DNA of 64,000 bases, taken from Solwaraspora sp. WMMD791. Its GTDB lineage: Bacteria > Actinomycetota > Actinomycetes > Mycobacteriales > Micromonosporaceae. Each line of letters opens with the position of its first letter. The stretch's first letter is position 1. A model generated the notes under the pieces. That model made no database searches. It was not told the origin of the DNA and saw nothing but the letters and a program-made list of their open reading frames with translations. This document shows positions 1 to 8,737 of this stretch, piece after piece. Position numbers and translations under genes: made by a program. The stretch covers positions 5,681,001-5,745,000 of the forward strand of contig NZ_CP120737.1 in assembly GCF_029581195.1 (NCBI RefSeq), read 5' to 3'.

Positions 1-1259
1 CTGTCCTCGTCGACGTATCCGACGCGTACCTGTGCGGCCAGGCCGTCGGCGATGGTCCGCGCGCCGGTCCCGGCCGTGTCGACCACCATCACGTGGCCCA
101 GGTAGTCGTTGTTGCTGCTGGCGTCCCCGGCCCGGTGGCCGGCGGGTTTCACCGACCAGTCGACGACCCGAGGGTCGGTTTGCCAGGCCCCGGTTCCGTC
201 GATCCGGGCGACGACACCGGGGCGTGGCGGCAGCACGAACGCGATCGCCGCACTGCGTACGCCGGTGTCGGTTGCGGTGAGGTCGGGGTCTTCACCGAGC
301 GCCAGCTGCGCGTACACCATGGGCAGGTCGATGCCGGTGACCCGGCGCACCAGCTCGGTGATCTGGTTGCCGGCCGGCCGGGGGTTGATCTCCACCACCC
401 GTGGCCCGGACGGCGTCAACCTCAGCTCGGTGTGGGCGACCCCGCGGTCCAGGCCGACCGCCGTCAGCGCGGCCACCGCCACCTCGCCGGCCCTGCGGGC
501 GGTCGCCGGGTCGAGCGCCGCCGGGAACATGTGCCCGGTCTCGACGAACCCCGAGGCACCACCGAGGCTCTTGTCGGTCACCCCGACGACCGTCGTGTGC
601 CCGTCCACGGTGACCGTTTCCACGCTCACCTCCGGGCCGGACAGCAGCTCCTCCAGCAGCACCGTCGGCACCCGGGGCTGGCGTCGGGCGTTGACCGGGA
701 ACCCGGCGAGAGCGTCGAACGCCGCCCGCAGTCCGGCCTCGTCGGCGACTTCGCGCACGTACATGCCGGCGCAGAGGTCCACCGGTTTGACCACCAAAGG
801 GAAACCCAGCTCCCGGGCCGCCTTCGACATGGCGGACCAGCTTTCTACCAGCGCGTACCGGGGTTGCGGCACGCCGGCGACGTCCATCGCCGCCCGGGCG
901 AGGTCCTTCCGGTACGCGCGACGCACCGCTTCCGGGTCCGCGCCCGGCAGACCCAGGTGGGTGGCCAGGCGGGCGGCGGTGTCGAGGTAGTAGTCGCAGG
1001 AGGTGAGTACGCCGTCGAAACGCAGCGCCTGGTGCAGCCGGCCCGCGTGCTCCAGCAGGTTGGGCAGGTCGTTGGTCTCGGCGGTGAGCACGTTGTGCGC
1101 GGCGAGCAGCGGATGCGCACCCCCGGCCGGCGCGCCACGTAGGTAGTGGTGCAGGTCCCGGGTCAGGAAGGTGAACCGGTGGCCGGCCTCCAGTACCGCC
1201 CTGGGCAGCAGGTGGCTCATCGCTCCGACCCAGCTCTCCACCAGCAACACGTGCGCCAT
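1..1259 (-). CDS. ATP-grasp domain ligase (C-terminus off the left edge)
   Basis: Open leftward frame from ATG 1259 to the window edge (about 419 codons) with no stop. The start is fixed by a strong GGGAGGAGG ribosome site 7 nt upstream. An N-terminal pre-ATP-grasp domain (residues 1-100, starting MAHVLLVES) is followed by ATP-grasp features: FPLVVKP near 153-159, LLEELLSGPEVSVE near 201, DKSLGG near 229, and the Mg-binding HTELRLT...VVEINPRPAG near 276-297. Such enzymes join a carboxylate to an amine via an acyl phosphate (L-amino acid ligases, carbamoyl-phosphate-synthase-like). The substrate cannot be told. It is the only gene downstream of the palindrome at 1292-1308 and probably begins an operon continuing beyond the window. 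Confidence 0.85.
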   Translation of the reverse strand, partial: MAHVLLVESWVGAMSHLLPRAVLEAGHRFTFLTRDLHHYLRGAPAGGAHPLLAAHNVLTAETNDLPNLLEHAGRLHQALRFDGVLTSCDYYLDTAARLATHLGLPGADPEAVRRAYRKDLARAAMDVAGVPQPRYALVESWSAMSKAARELGFPLVVKPVDLCAGMYVREVADEAGLRAAFDALAGFPVNARRQPRVPTVLLEELLSGPEVSVETVTVDGHTTVVGVTDKSLGGASGFVETGHMFPAALDPATARRAGEVAVAALTAVGLDRGVAHTELRLTPSGPRVVEINPRPAGNQITELVRRVTGIDLPMVYAQLALGEDPDLTATDTGVRSAAIAFVLPPRPGVVARIDGTGAWQTDPRVVDWSVKPAGHRAGDASSNNDYLGHVMVVDTAGTGARTIADGLAAQVRVGYVDED

Positions 1260-1291
1260 CGGCGCCTCCTCCCTGGGAAACAGGCGTGGTT

Positions 1292-1308
1292 ATGATAACG
1301 GTTATCGT
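1292..1308. promoter_or_regulatory. Zur/Fur-like palindromic operator
   Basis: ATGATAACGGTTATCGT has perfect 6-bp arms (GATAAC/GTTATC) around one central base, in an AT-rich island unusual for this DNA. It lies 33-49 bp upstream of the ATP-grasp start, where a repressor would block transcription. Shape and sequence resemble actinobacterial Zur boxes (TGAAAATGATTTTCA type). That assignment is inference. Confidence 0.5.
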
Positions 1309-1388
1309 TTGCTGTCGGTAGCCCTGGGCACGCCTGACCGCGCGCTCGCGGTGTGTACCGGGCGCTCAGGCGGAGGCTGAAACCGTCC

Positions 1389-1886
1389 TTACTGGACCTG
1401 GAGCAGGCCGCGCCTGGTCATGAAGGCGCGCAACGTCTCGACGTCGTCGGCGGACATCAACTCGCGGGGGATCACCGTCGCCGGCATCCGGCCGACGTAC
1501 ACGATCCAGAAGCCGGGGGTGTCGCGGACCTGGCTGACCGCATCCCAGGCGATGTCGCTGAACTCCGTACCGCTGCGCATCGTGATGGTGTCGTCGGTGA
1601 TGTCGTAGCCGCCGTCGACCGCGTACTCGCTGGACCGGCGCCGGGCACGTGAGCGCACCCACGGCCCGTACAGCATCGACAGCACCCCGGCGGTGACCAG
1701 CGACATCCACAGCAGCGAGAACTGCTCGCCCCAGCCGTACTCCCGCGAGGCGACGAAAGCGGCCACCCCGGTCGCCGCCAGCACCGCGCCGATGTAGCCG
1801 TACTTGGCCAGCCGCACCCGGCTCAGCGCGGAGGCCGCCCTGCCGGGGTAGTCGGGGTCGGCGGGGACGTCGAATCGGATACGCAC
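1389..1886 (-). CDS. YcxB-like small membrane protein
   Basis: 165 aa from a GTG start. The hexamer TATCGT (minus strand, 1893-1898) ends 6 nt before the GTG, which fits a leaderless transcript. Two membrane segments near residues 30-50 and 57-75 (GYIGAVLAATGVAAFVAS, LLWMSLVTAGVLSMLYG) are followed by a soluble domain containing TMRSGTEFSDIAWDAVSQVRDTPGFWIVYVG. This layout, two helices then a PH-like YcxB domain with IPREL, matches the YcxB-like family of unknown function. It stands alone between the ATP-grasp gene and an SDR. Confidence 0.65.
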   Translation of the reverse strand: MRIRFDVPADPDYPGRAASALSRVRLAKYGYIGAVLAATGVAAFVASREYGWGEQFSLLWMSLVTAGVLSMLYGPWVRSRARRRSSEYAVDGGYDITDDTITMRSGTEFSDIAWDAVSQVRDTPGFWIVYVGRMPATVIPRELMSADDVETLRAFMTRRGLLQVQ

Positions 1887-1914
1887 GTCAGCACGATAGT
1901 GCCCGCACCCGCAG

Positions 1915-2787
1915 TCAGGTCGCGGTGAGGGCGTCGGCGGCGGCGAACAGTTCGCGCTCCCGCTGCGGGTCGTAGGACTCGTCCGACGAGCGTTCGGCCC
2001 GCCCGAGATTCACGTACGACCCGCTCGGCGCCACCGCCGGGCCGGTCGCCACCCGCGCCAGGTGACCGCCGGCGGTACGCGGGCCGACCGACAGCGGGGT
2101 CAAGGTGAGCAGCGGCAGCACCCGGGTGGCCACGAACCGTACGACCGGACCGGCGTCGCGGGCCAGCCCGGTGCCCGGCACGAAACCCGGATTCCAGCTG
2201 AACACCTCGGCGTCGGTCAGCCGCCGCGCCCACTCGTGCACCAGGTAGATCACGGCGAGCTTGCTGGTCGAGTACGCGGTCCGCCCGGCGACCGCCGTGT
2301 CCGGCTGGTCGGGGCGGGCCAGCTCCGTCGGGGGCCGCCAGCGTGGCGCGGGTACGAGTCCCAGGTTGTGCCGCAGGTCGCCGAAGTGGGTGTCCGAGCC
2401 GGTGATCACCACCCGCCGCAGTTGGTCGCCGAGCAGCCGCAGCAGCAGGTGGTTGGCGAGTACGTTGACCGCGAACGTCACCTCGTACCCGTCGGCGCTG
2501 GGCCGGGCCCCGCTGGTCACCTGCAGCCCCGCGTTGCCGACGAACGACGTCACCCGGGCCCGCTCCCGCACGTGGTCGGCGGCGGCGCGCACCGAGTCCA
2601 ACGACGACAGATCAGCGGGTACGCCGTACACCTGCTTGTTTCCGCTCTTGTCGCGCAGCGCCTCGGCCAGCCCGCCGGTGCGGTCGGTCACGAACATCCG
2701 CAGCTCCGGGTCGGCCGCGAGCATCGCGACGGCCGCGTGCCACCCGATTCCCCGGCTCGCGCCGGTCATCAGCATCGTCTCGTCCAT
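1915..2787 (-). CDS. Short-chain dehydrogenase/reductase
   Basis: 290 aa. The Rossmann glycine motif TGASRGIG is at residues 8-15, NAG at 85-87, catalytic Ser in ITGSD near 131 and YSTSK (Tyr172, Lys176). The order and length fit a classical/retinol-dehydrogenase-like SDR that oxidises or reduces an alcohol/carbonyl with NAD(P). The substrate is unknown. It is divergent from an XRE regulator across 103 bp, the usual arrangement for an SDR controlled by its neighbour. GACAGT ends 7 nt before the ATG, so a leaderless message is possible. Confidence 0.85.
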   Translation of the reverse strand: MDETMLMTGASRGIGWHAAVAMLAADPELRMFVTDRTGGLAEALRDKSGNKQVYGVPADLSSLDSVRAAADHVRERARVTSFVGNAGLQVTSGARPSADGYEVTFAVNVLANHLLLRLLGDQLRRVVITGSDTHFGDLRHNLGLVPAPRWRPPTELARPDQPDTAVAGRTAYSTSKLAVIYLVHEWARRLTDAEVFSWNPGFVPGTGLARDAGPVVRFVATRVLPLLTLTPLSVGPRTAGGHLARVATGPAVAPSGSYVNLGRAERSSDESYDPQRERELFAAADALTAT

Positions 2788-2890
2788 GCCTGCGACTGTC
2801 GTCGCTGCGGCGATGCTCAGCCATCACCCGGTGCGACGGTAGGACCGGCGGTACCAGGAACAGCATCGGGTCGGCCCGGATACTGGTGGA

Positions 2891-3787
2891 GTGACCAGCG
2901 CGTTCGGTGCCGCCGTGAAGGCGTGGCGGGGCCGGCTCTCCGTCGCCGACACCGGCCTGCCGGCCACTGCCCGCCGCCGGACGGCCGGCCTGCGCCGCGA
3001 GGAGCTGGCGTCGCTGGCGGGCCTGTCGGTCGACTACGTGGTACGGCTGGAGCAGGGCCGCGCCCGCCACCCGTCCCCGCAGGTCGTCGCCGCCCTGGCC
3101 CGCGCCCTGCAGCTCGCCGACGCCGAACGCGACCACCTGTACCGCACCGCCGGGCTCCTCCCGCCCGCCGCTGGCGACGTCGGCACCCACATCCCGCCAG
3201 GGGTGGCCCGGGTCGCCGCCCGCCTCGGCGACGTCCCGCTCGGGGTGTTCTCGGCCGACTGGACCCTGCTCACCTGGACCCCGCTGTGGGCGGCCCTGCT
3301 CGGCGACCCGGCCGCCGTGCCCCCGGACCAGCGGAACCTGCTGCGGGTGCTGTTCACGCCAGACAGGTCGGCGGCGTGGCCGCGCGTCACTCCGGACGGG
3401 ATCTCCGACGGCACGCCGGCCGCCCTCGTCGCCGACCTGCGGGCCACGGCCGCCGCGTACCCGAACGACCGCCGGCTGGCAGCGTTCATCGCGTCGCTGC
3501 ACTCCGCCAGCCGGGGGTTCGCCGCCCTCTGGGACTCAGGCGCGGTCGCCGCGCACGCCAGCGAACGCAAGACGATCGCGCACCCGGTCGTCGGCCCGGT
3601 CACCCTGAACTGCGACGTGTTGACCGCGCACGGCTGCGACCTGCGCATCGTCGTCTACACGGCACCCACTGGCTCCTCGGACGCCGACAAGCTCGACCTG
3701 CTGCGCGTCACCGGAGTGCCCCCGCCGACGACCGGAGCGGGTGCCCCAGACGGCCCGCGTCGATCAGCCAGCTCCGGCTCGACCTGA
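2891..3787 (+). CDS. XRE-family regulator with MmyB-like ligand-binding domain
   Basis: 298 aa from GTG. An N-terminal helix-turn-helix (residues 8-75: RTAGLRREELASLAGLSVDYV, RLEQGR) is followed by a MmyB-like sensor domain (105-270: GVFSADWTLLTWTPLWAALLG...FTPD...DRRLAAFIASLHSAS). Regulators of this class usually sit beside a reductase and repress it. GATACT (2879-2884) ends 6 nt before the GTG, indicating a leaderless mRNA. It ends base-to-base with the convergent CPBP gene. The last 20 residues (Pro/Ser/Gly-rich) look non-conserved. Confidence 0.85.
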   Translation: MTSAFGAAVKAWRGRLSVADTGLPATARRRTAGLRREELASLAGLSVDYVVRLEQGRARHPSPQVVAALARALQLADAERDHLYRTAGLLPPAAGDVGTHIPPGVARVAARLGDVPLGVFSADWTLLTWTPLWAALLGDPAAVPPDQRNLLRVLFTPDRSAAWPRVTPDGISDGTPAALVADLRATAAAYPNDRRLAAFIASLHSASRGFAALWDSGAVAAHASERKTIAHPVVGPVTLNCDVLTAHGCDLRIVVYTAPTGSSDADKLDLLRVTGVPPPTTGAGAPDGPRRSASSGST

Positions 3788-4738
3788 CTACAGCTGAGGG
3801 GTGAGCGCTGGTCCGGTCCTTCGGGTGCGCCACCAGATGATCGCGGCGATGACGATGACCGCGACGGTGGGGACGAGTTGGTACGGCGTGCCGACTCCGG
3901 CTGAGCGGTCCTGCAGCGCGCTACCGAGGTCCACCCGTAGGGACGTGGCCAGGACGAAGGTGAACGTGTTGAGTACGGCGTGGAGCATGACCGCGATCTC
4001 AAGCCCACCGGTGCGCCAGGTGATGACGGCCAGTCCGCTCCAGAGCACGAAATACCAGACGATGATGTACGGATCCGTCGCGCCGTGGACGGCCGTGAAC
4101 AGCACGCTCGAGACCAGCACTCCGGCGACGAGTCCCGCCCGCGGGCTGCGGGTCCAGCTTCCGATCACGCGGAACATCAGCCCACGCACGCCGTATTCCT
4201 CGCCCGCCGACTGGAGCGGGGTGAGGAGCATCGTGGCGAGGAAGATGGCGATGAGGTCGGTCTGCGACCAGGGGGACTCCTCGACGGGCGTGAGAGCTCC
4301 GATGGCGTTGACCACCAGCCAGGCGGGACCGAAGATGAGCAGCGATCTGCCGAGCAGGTCGAAGCGGAATCGCGATGTCACGGAGTGCAGGGACGCGCCA
4401 GGCACGCCGTAGAGCCACCGCTGGATGAGCATGCTCCAGGGAATGAGTAGGCCGAGGGAGAGCATCGCACTGGCGTGGGCGAGCGGCGTGTAGTCGGTGC
4501 CACCCAAGATTGGTGGGGTGTCGCCCATCCGTACGTCGATGAGCGCCGCCGCCCTGCCGATGACCGTCGGGAAGATGACGATTCCGGCCAGCAGGAGGAC
4601 GATCGCGAAAATTCCTCGACCGATCCGGCGTTTGTCGCCGGCGAGTACCCGGTGGTATTCGACTCCCTGTGGAACTGACGGCTCATCGCGGGGTTCGGCC
4701 GGAGTGAGTAGTGAGTTCGTGTTGATTGTCGTGGTCAC
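3788..4738 (-). CDS. CPBP-family intramembrane metalloprotease
   Basis: 316 aa; GTG start with GAGGAAGCC just upstream. About eight hydrophobic segments. The CPBP/CAAX protease signatures are present: EEYGVRG (Glu180, Glu181, Arg185), FTAVHGATD (His218) and VMLHAVLNTF (His253). These proteins cleave prenylated or membrane peptides; in bacteria they are often linked to bacteriocin maturation or immunity. It is divergent from a TetR gene with palindromic operators between them, so it is the probable TetR target. Confidence 0.85.
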   Translation of the reverse strand: MTTTINTNSLLTPAEPRDEPSVPQGVEYHRVLAGDKRRIGRGIFAIVLLLAGIVIFPTVIGRAAALIDVRMGDTPPILGGTDYTPLAHASAMLSLGLLIPWSMLIQRWLYGVPGASLHSVTSRFRFDLLGRSLLIFGPAWLVVNAIGALTPVEESPWSQTDLIAIFLATMLLTPLQSAGEEYGVRGLMFRVIGSWTRSPRAGLVAGVLVSSVLFTAVHGATDPYIIVWYFVLWSGLAVITWRTGGLEIAVMLHAVLNTFTFVLATSLRVDLGSALQDRSAGVGTPYQLVPTVAVIVIAAIIWWRTRRTGPALTPQL

Positions 4739-4759
4739 GGCTTCCTCTTGTGGAGTGGG

Positions 4760-4912
4760 TTACTTACCGGCTTGGTCGAGCACGCTGTACCGCAGGCGGA
4801 GTGCCCGCTCGGTGCTCCCCAGCCCGGCCCCGACGGCGAGGGCGAAGTTGAGCCAGACCGGTAGGTGGACGGGTGTGCCACTAACACGCTGTACTAGTGG
4901 CAACGCTAGCAC
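4760..4912 (-). CDS. Possible 50-aa small protein or membrane-protein remnant
   Basis: A leftward frame from GTG 4912 ends 21 bp before the CPBP start. From about residue 13 the codons have the GC-rich third positions of real genes here, and the peptide contains a hydrophobic stretch (PVWLNFALAVGAGLGS) and a basic tail. The GTG lies inside the TetR palindrome and has no ribosome site. It may therefore be the 3' end of an older gene rather than an expressed protein. I do not recognise the family. Confidence 0.3.
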   Translation of the reverse strand: MLALPLVQRVSGTPVHLPVWLNFALAVGAGLGSTERALRLRYSVLDQAGK

Positions 4913-4922
4913 GGCGTGCTAG
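4881..4922. promoter_or_regulatory. Two tandem TetR-type operators
   Basis: CTAGCACG-G-CGTGCTAG (4906-4922) is a perfect 17-bp palindrome. A degenerate copy, CTAACACGCTGTACTAG, starts 25 bp to its left (4881-4897). They lie between the CPBP protease and the TetR gene, so one repressor could control both directions. Confidence 0.65.
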
Positions 4923-4945
4923 TACGCTGTGTCAGGAGGTGGCGG

Positions 4946-5551
4946 ATGGCACAGGACGACCGGAGCACCGGCTCACGGGAACGGATCCTCGCGGCTGCGG
5001 CCGCGATGCTCGCCGAGGATGTGACGGCGCGGTTGAGCGTCCGCGCGGTCGCGGCACGGGCCGGGGTGAGCACGGGCTCGCTCAGGTTCCACTTTCCGAC
5101 CCAACGGGCCCTGCAGGACACCGTGCTCGCCAGGATCTACGGCCAGATGTTCCCGGACGACCCGATCCACGACCGATCGCTACCCGCCCGGGATCGACTG
5201 GTCAACTGTCTCCGGCAAGTGCTCGCCCCCGCCGGCGTCGGGGAGCAGGCACGTGAGGCGTGGGGCAAGGCATACCAGATGTTCATCGCACCCGAACCGA
5301 GCGAGAAGGTGCGCGCCGGGTATCTCGCCTTGGAGCGGGAAGGGTGGCGCCGTATCGAGTACTGGCTGACGGTTCTCGCTGACGAAGGCACGCTCCCCAA
5401 GGAAGACCACGCACGCCGAGTGAGATTCCTGCTCACCGTCCTCCACGGGCTTTCCGTCGAACGAGCCCTGCCCGCCGAGGACTCGATTCTGACCTCCGAA
5501 ACCGAAACCCTCTACACGGCCGTCGACTGCGTCCTCAACGCCCAGAATTGA
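4946..5551 (+). CDS. TetR-family transcriptional regulator
   Basis: 201 aa. ATG 4946 is preferred over an earlier in-frame start at 4916 because AGGAGGT lies 5 nt upstream and the earlier codon falls inside the operator. The N-terminal TetR HTH (SRERILAAAAAMLAEDVTARLSVRAVAARAGVSTGSLRFHFPTQRAL) is followed by a helical ligand domain (QMFIAPEPSEKVRAGYLALEREGW) that I cannot assign to an inducer. It probably represses itself and the divergent CPBP protease. Confidence 0.88.
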   Translation: MAQDDRSTGSRERILAAAAAMLAEDVTARLSVRAVAARAGVSTGSLRFHFPTQRALQDTVLARIYGQMFPDDPIHDRSLPARDRLVNCLRQVLAPAGVGEQAREAWGKAYQMFIAPEPSEKVRAGYLALEREGWRRIEYWLTVLADEGTLPKEDHARRVRFLLTVLHGLSVERALPAEDSILTSETETLYTAVDCVLNAQN

Positions 5552-5633
5552 CATCCTCGTCGCGCGTCACCGGAGTGTGCCGCGCAACGACACCCCGGTC
5601 CCGCCGTCAGTCGTCGAGGAGCTGGCAGCGCCG

Positions 5634-6329
5634 CTAGACCTCGGCGAGGATCCGGGCGAGCTCCGCGGGCCGGGTGAGCATCGGCCAGTGCCCGGAGTCG
5701 ATGTCGACCAGGTCGAGCTTCGTGGCCCGGGCCAGCTCGGGCACCTGCCCGGCGGCGATCATCTCCCGCGCCTGGGCCGGCGTGAACTCCGGGCACACCA
5801 GCACGACCGGTACGTCGAACCGCCGATCGTCGGTCAGCCGTACGACGCCTTTGGCCACGCCCTCGGGGACCGGAACGGCCGCCGCCGCGAAGTCCCGCCG
5901 GGCCTGCTCGTCCAGGTCGGCCGCGTCCGCGCCGTCGAACGGCTCCCAGCCCGGGAACGGCACGACCCCGTCACGGACCTCGAAGAAGTCGGCGTACGTG
6001 TCCCCGTCGACCGCCGGGACCCCGCCGATCAGCACGACCCTTGCCACCCGTTCGGGCCGGGCGTCGGCCGCCATCCAGGCCAGGGTGCAGGCCGCCGAAT
6101 GCCCCACCACGATCGACCGGCCGGGGCCCGCGTCCACGGCGGCCAGCACCGTGGCCAGCTGGTCGGCCAGCGTCGCCGAGGTGTTCCCGTCGCCCTGACC
6201 CGGCAGGGTCACCGGCACCGGGTGCCGGCCCCGCTTCCTCAACTCGGCCGCGACGTCGGTCCACGCCGACCCGTCGAGCCACAGGCCACCCAGAAGGACG
6301 ATCTGATCTGCAGTCACGGCATCAGTCAT
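5634..6329 (-). CDS. Alpha/beta-fold hydrolase
   Basis: 231 aa. The nucleophile elbow GHSAA has Ser78, the oxyanion region is LLGGLWLDGSAW near residue 12, and the C-terminal histidine sits in DSGHWPML near 214. This is the pattern of small esterase-like hydrolases. The substrate is unknown. It is divergent from a WYL regulator over 53 bp and is the likely target. TAGCTT ends 6 nt before the ATG (minus strand), so the mRNA may be leaderless. Confidence 0.85.
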   Translation of the reverse strand: MTDAVTADQIVLLGGLWLDGSAWTDVAAELRKRGRHPVPVTLPGQGDGNTSATLADQLATVLAAVDAGPGRSIVVGHSAACTLAWMAADARPERVARVVLIGGVPAVDGDTYADFFEVRDGVVPFPGWEPFDGADAADLDEQARRDFAAAAVPVPEGVAKGVVRLTDDRRFDVPVVLVCPEFTPAQAREMIAAGQVPELARATKLDLVDIDSGHWPMLTRPAELARILAEV

Positions 6330-6382
6330 GGCCTCAAGCTAACGGCGATTCCGGACGTTCCACTTCCGGTACTGTCGGCGCT

Positions 6383-7354
6383 GTGCGAACCGGTCCGAGC
6401 CCCACCGCCCGCGCCGTCCGCACACTCGAGATCCTGCGGGAACGCCCCGGCACCACCGCCGACCAGCTCGCCGCCGCCCTGGGCGTGACCGAGCGGGCCG
6501 CGCGACGCTACATCGGGATCCTTCGGGAGGCCGGCATCCCGGTGGAGTCGGTCCGTGGGCCGTACGGCGGCTACCGGCTCGGTCGAGGCACCCGACTGCC
6601 GCCGGTCGTCTTCACCCAGGAACAGGCGCTCGGCCTGGTCATGGCGGTGCTCGACGGGCAGCCGGCCGCGATCGACCCCGACGACCCGATCGGCGCGGCG
6701 CTCAGCAAGGTCATCCGGGCGCTGCCCGACAGCGTCGGACGGCAGGCGGCGGCACTACGGGGGTACGCCTCGGCCACCCCCGACCGGCATTCCGCCCGCC
6801 CCGACCCCGCCACCACGAACACCCTCGTCACCGCCGTCGCCGACCGGCGTCGCGTCCTGATCACCTATCGCGGCGAGCGTGGCGAGCAGTCCGACGCCGA
6901 GGTCGACCCGTGGGCGGTCGTGGTCCGGCACCGACGCTGGTACCTGCTGTGCCACTCGCACCGCGCCGACGCGGTCCGCACCTACCGGATCGACCGGGTC
7001 CGGGCCGTACGGCAGCTGCCGCACGGCTTCACACCGCCCGACGACCTGGACCCGGTCGCCGCCCTCGAAACGCATCTCGGCGTCGGCTGGCAGTACCCCA
7101 CCCGGGTCGTGTTCCACGCGCCGTACGAGCAGGTCGCCCCGTGGATCCGGCCGCCGATGGGCCGCCTCACCCCGGACGGCGACCGGTGCGTCCTGGTCGG
7201 CAGCACCCGCAACCCCGCCATGTACGCCCAGGAGTGGCTGGCCGTCGTCCCGTTCGACTTCACTGTGGAGCAAGGCCCCGAGCTGCGGGCCGCCGTCGCC
7301 ACGGTCGCGGCCCGCTTCGGCGCGGCACTGCCACCTCCGTCGCCCCGGACCTGA
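6383..7354 (+). CDS. WYL-domain HTH transcriptional regulator
   Basis: 323 aa from GTG 6383. The frame stays open much further upstream (to 6041), but that part is antisense to the hydrolase, and TACTGT (6370-6375) ends 7 nt before this GTG as in other leaderless genes here. An N-terminal winged HTH (residues 10-65, LAAALGVTERAARRYIGILREAG) is followed by a WYL domain (150-230: RRVLITYRG...RRWYLLCHS...TYRIDRV) and a C-terminal WCX-like region. WYL domains bind nucleotides or nucleic acid. It ends directly against the convergent gene. Confidence 0.88.
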   Translation: MRTGPSPTARAVRTLEILRERPGTTADQLAAALGVTERAARRYIGILREAGIPVESVRGPYGGYRLGRGTRLPPVVFTQEQALGLVMAVLDGQPAAIDPDDPIGAALSKVIRALPDSVGRQAAALRGYASATPDRHSARPDPATTNTLVTAVADRRRVLITYRGERGEQSDAEVDPWAVVVRHRRWYLLCHSHRADAVRTYRIDRVRAVRQLPHGFTPPDDLDPVAALETHLGVGWQYPTRVVFHAPYEQVAPWIRPPMGRLTPDGDRCVLVGSTRNPAMYAQEWLAVVPFDFTVEQGPELRAAVATVAARFGAALPPPSPRT

Positions 7355-8737
7355 TCAACCATCGCCGCCGCCGGCGGTGCTGGTGCCCGTACGAATGCGG
7401 CGACGCCGCAGGCGCGCGACCAGGCCAGCCAGGGGAGCGCCGACCACGATCACCAGCAGCGCTGCGGTGACCGCGAAGGCGGACCGTAGCGGGCCGGTGT
7501 CCGGTCGGCCCGCGTCGCGGAACTGACCCGCCACGGCGAGGTCGGCCGCCACGTCCAGGTCGGCGATGCCGTCCGGGGTCTCCAGCAGGACGGTCGGCTC
7601 CGCCGCGCCCGGGGTGAGCGCGACCAGCCGGACCCGCCCGGTGTCCCAGGCAGTGTCCGGGATCCACGGGGAGTCGCCGAACAGGTCCGGCACCCGGGTG
7701 CCGGCCGCCGGCACACCGGCCACCGCGACCGCGCTGCCGTCGTCGCGCCAGCCGATGACCCGTACGTACCGGGTGCCGGGCAGGGCAGGCAGGTCGACGG
7801 CGGCGGCCCGCTCCCCGGTGCGCCCGTCGTACCGGACCAGCCGCCAGGTCTCACCAGAGCCACGGTGGACGGTCGTCAGCGACCGGCCGTCGGGCAGCCA
7901 CGCCGCCGGCCCGGCCAGCAGTTCGGTGCCGAGCGGGATGGTCGCGTACGCCGCCGGCCGCGCGGTGTCGGTCCGGTACAGCCGGACCGTGCCGCTGTGC
8001 TGGACGGCGATGCTGCCGTTGTCCGCCGACAGCGCCACCGCCGCCTGGTCGCGGTTGCCGGTGTCGTCGATGGAGACGATCTCCACCCGCCGCTCGATGT
8101 CGTAGACGCCGATCCGGCTCTGCTGGTGTGCGCCACCGTCGTCGTACGGGCCGTCGTCGCCGGTCACGTAGGCCAGGAGCGTGCCGTCGGGGGAGAAGGC
8201 CACCGGGTCGCCGGGCAGCGAGATGGACAGCGTACGGTCCGGGTCCAACGCGCGTACGGTCCGGTTCCGGGCGATGAGCTCCCCGTTCGGGGAGAGCAGA
8301 GCGGTCACCCCCGGCTCGGTGTAGATGAAGTCGGTGAACACCCGGTAGTCGTCGTCGCCGGCCGCCACCAGGGCGAACCGGCCTTCGTCCCAGTTGTTCG
8401 TGGTCGCCGGGCCACCGAAGATGGCCGCGGCGACACCGGGCGCGGACTGGTCGACGGTGGCGGTCCACAGCGGTGGCACGTACAGCCGGTCGGGTAGGCC
8501 GACCGCTGCGGACCCCGCGCCCACGGGGTTCGACCGCCCGCCGGCCCCGCCGGGTGGGCGCAACGCCAGGCCGGTCCCCAGGGCCACCGCCAGCACCAGT
8601 ACGGCGACGCCGCTGACCAGCCGGCGCTGGCGGGTCCGCTGGCGGACCTGGTCGTAGAAGTCCTCCGGCATGGGCGGAACCGCCACCTGTGCGGCGAGAC
8701 TGCGCATGCCGTCACGGAGCATCGTCTCGGTGTTCAT
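7355..8737 (-). CDS. Membrane beta-propeller partner of a SigE-type sigma factor
   Basis: 460 aa; the ATG overlaps the sigma-factor stop (ATGA, 8734-8737), so the two are co-translated. A cytosolic head (PPMPEDFYDQVRQRTRQRR) and one membrane segment near residues 40-58 are followed by a large outside domain with WD40/TolB-like repeats (FSPDGTLLAYVT, LSADNGSIAVQH, AWLPDGRSLTTV), then a second membrane segment (AFAVTAALLVIVVGAPLAGLVA) and an Arg-rich tail. I infer an anti-sigma or surface-sensing role from position and topology. No zinc-finger anti-sigma motif is visible. Confidence 0.75.
   Translation of the reverse strand: MNTETMLRDGMRSLAAQVAVPPMPEDFYDQVRQRTRQRRLVSGVAVLVLAVALGTGLALRPPGGAGGRSNPVGAGSAAVGLPDRLYVPPLWTATVDQSAPGVAAAIFGGPATTNNWDEGRFALVAAGDDDYRVFTDFIYTEPGVTALLSPNGELIARNRTVRALDPDRTLSISLPGDPVAFSPDGTLLAYVTGDDGPYDDGGAHQQSRIGVYDIERRVEIVSIDDTGNRDQAAVALSADNGSIAVQHSGTVRLYRTDTARPAAYATIPLGTELLAGPAAWLPDGRSLTTVHRGSGETWRLVRYDGRTGERAAAVDLPALPGTRYVRVIGWRDDGSAVAVAGVPAAGTRVPDLFGDSPWIPDTAWDTGRVRLVALTPGAAEPTVLLETPDGIADLDVAADLAVAGQFRDAGRPDTGPLRSAFAVTAALLVIVVGAPLAGLVARLRRRRIRTGTSTAGGGDG

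Noticed and set aside
6041-6382. Extended N-terminus of the WYL regulator
   Set aside because: This part is antisense to the hydrolase and Arg/Pro-rich. The GTG at 6383 has a well-placed -10 hexamer.
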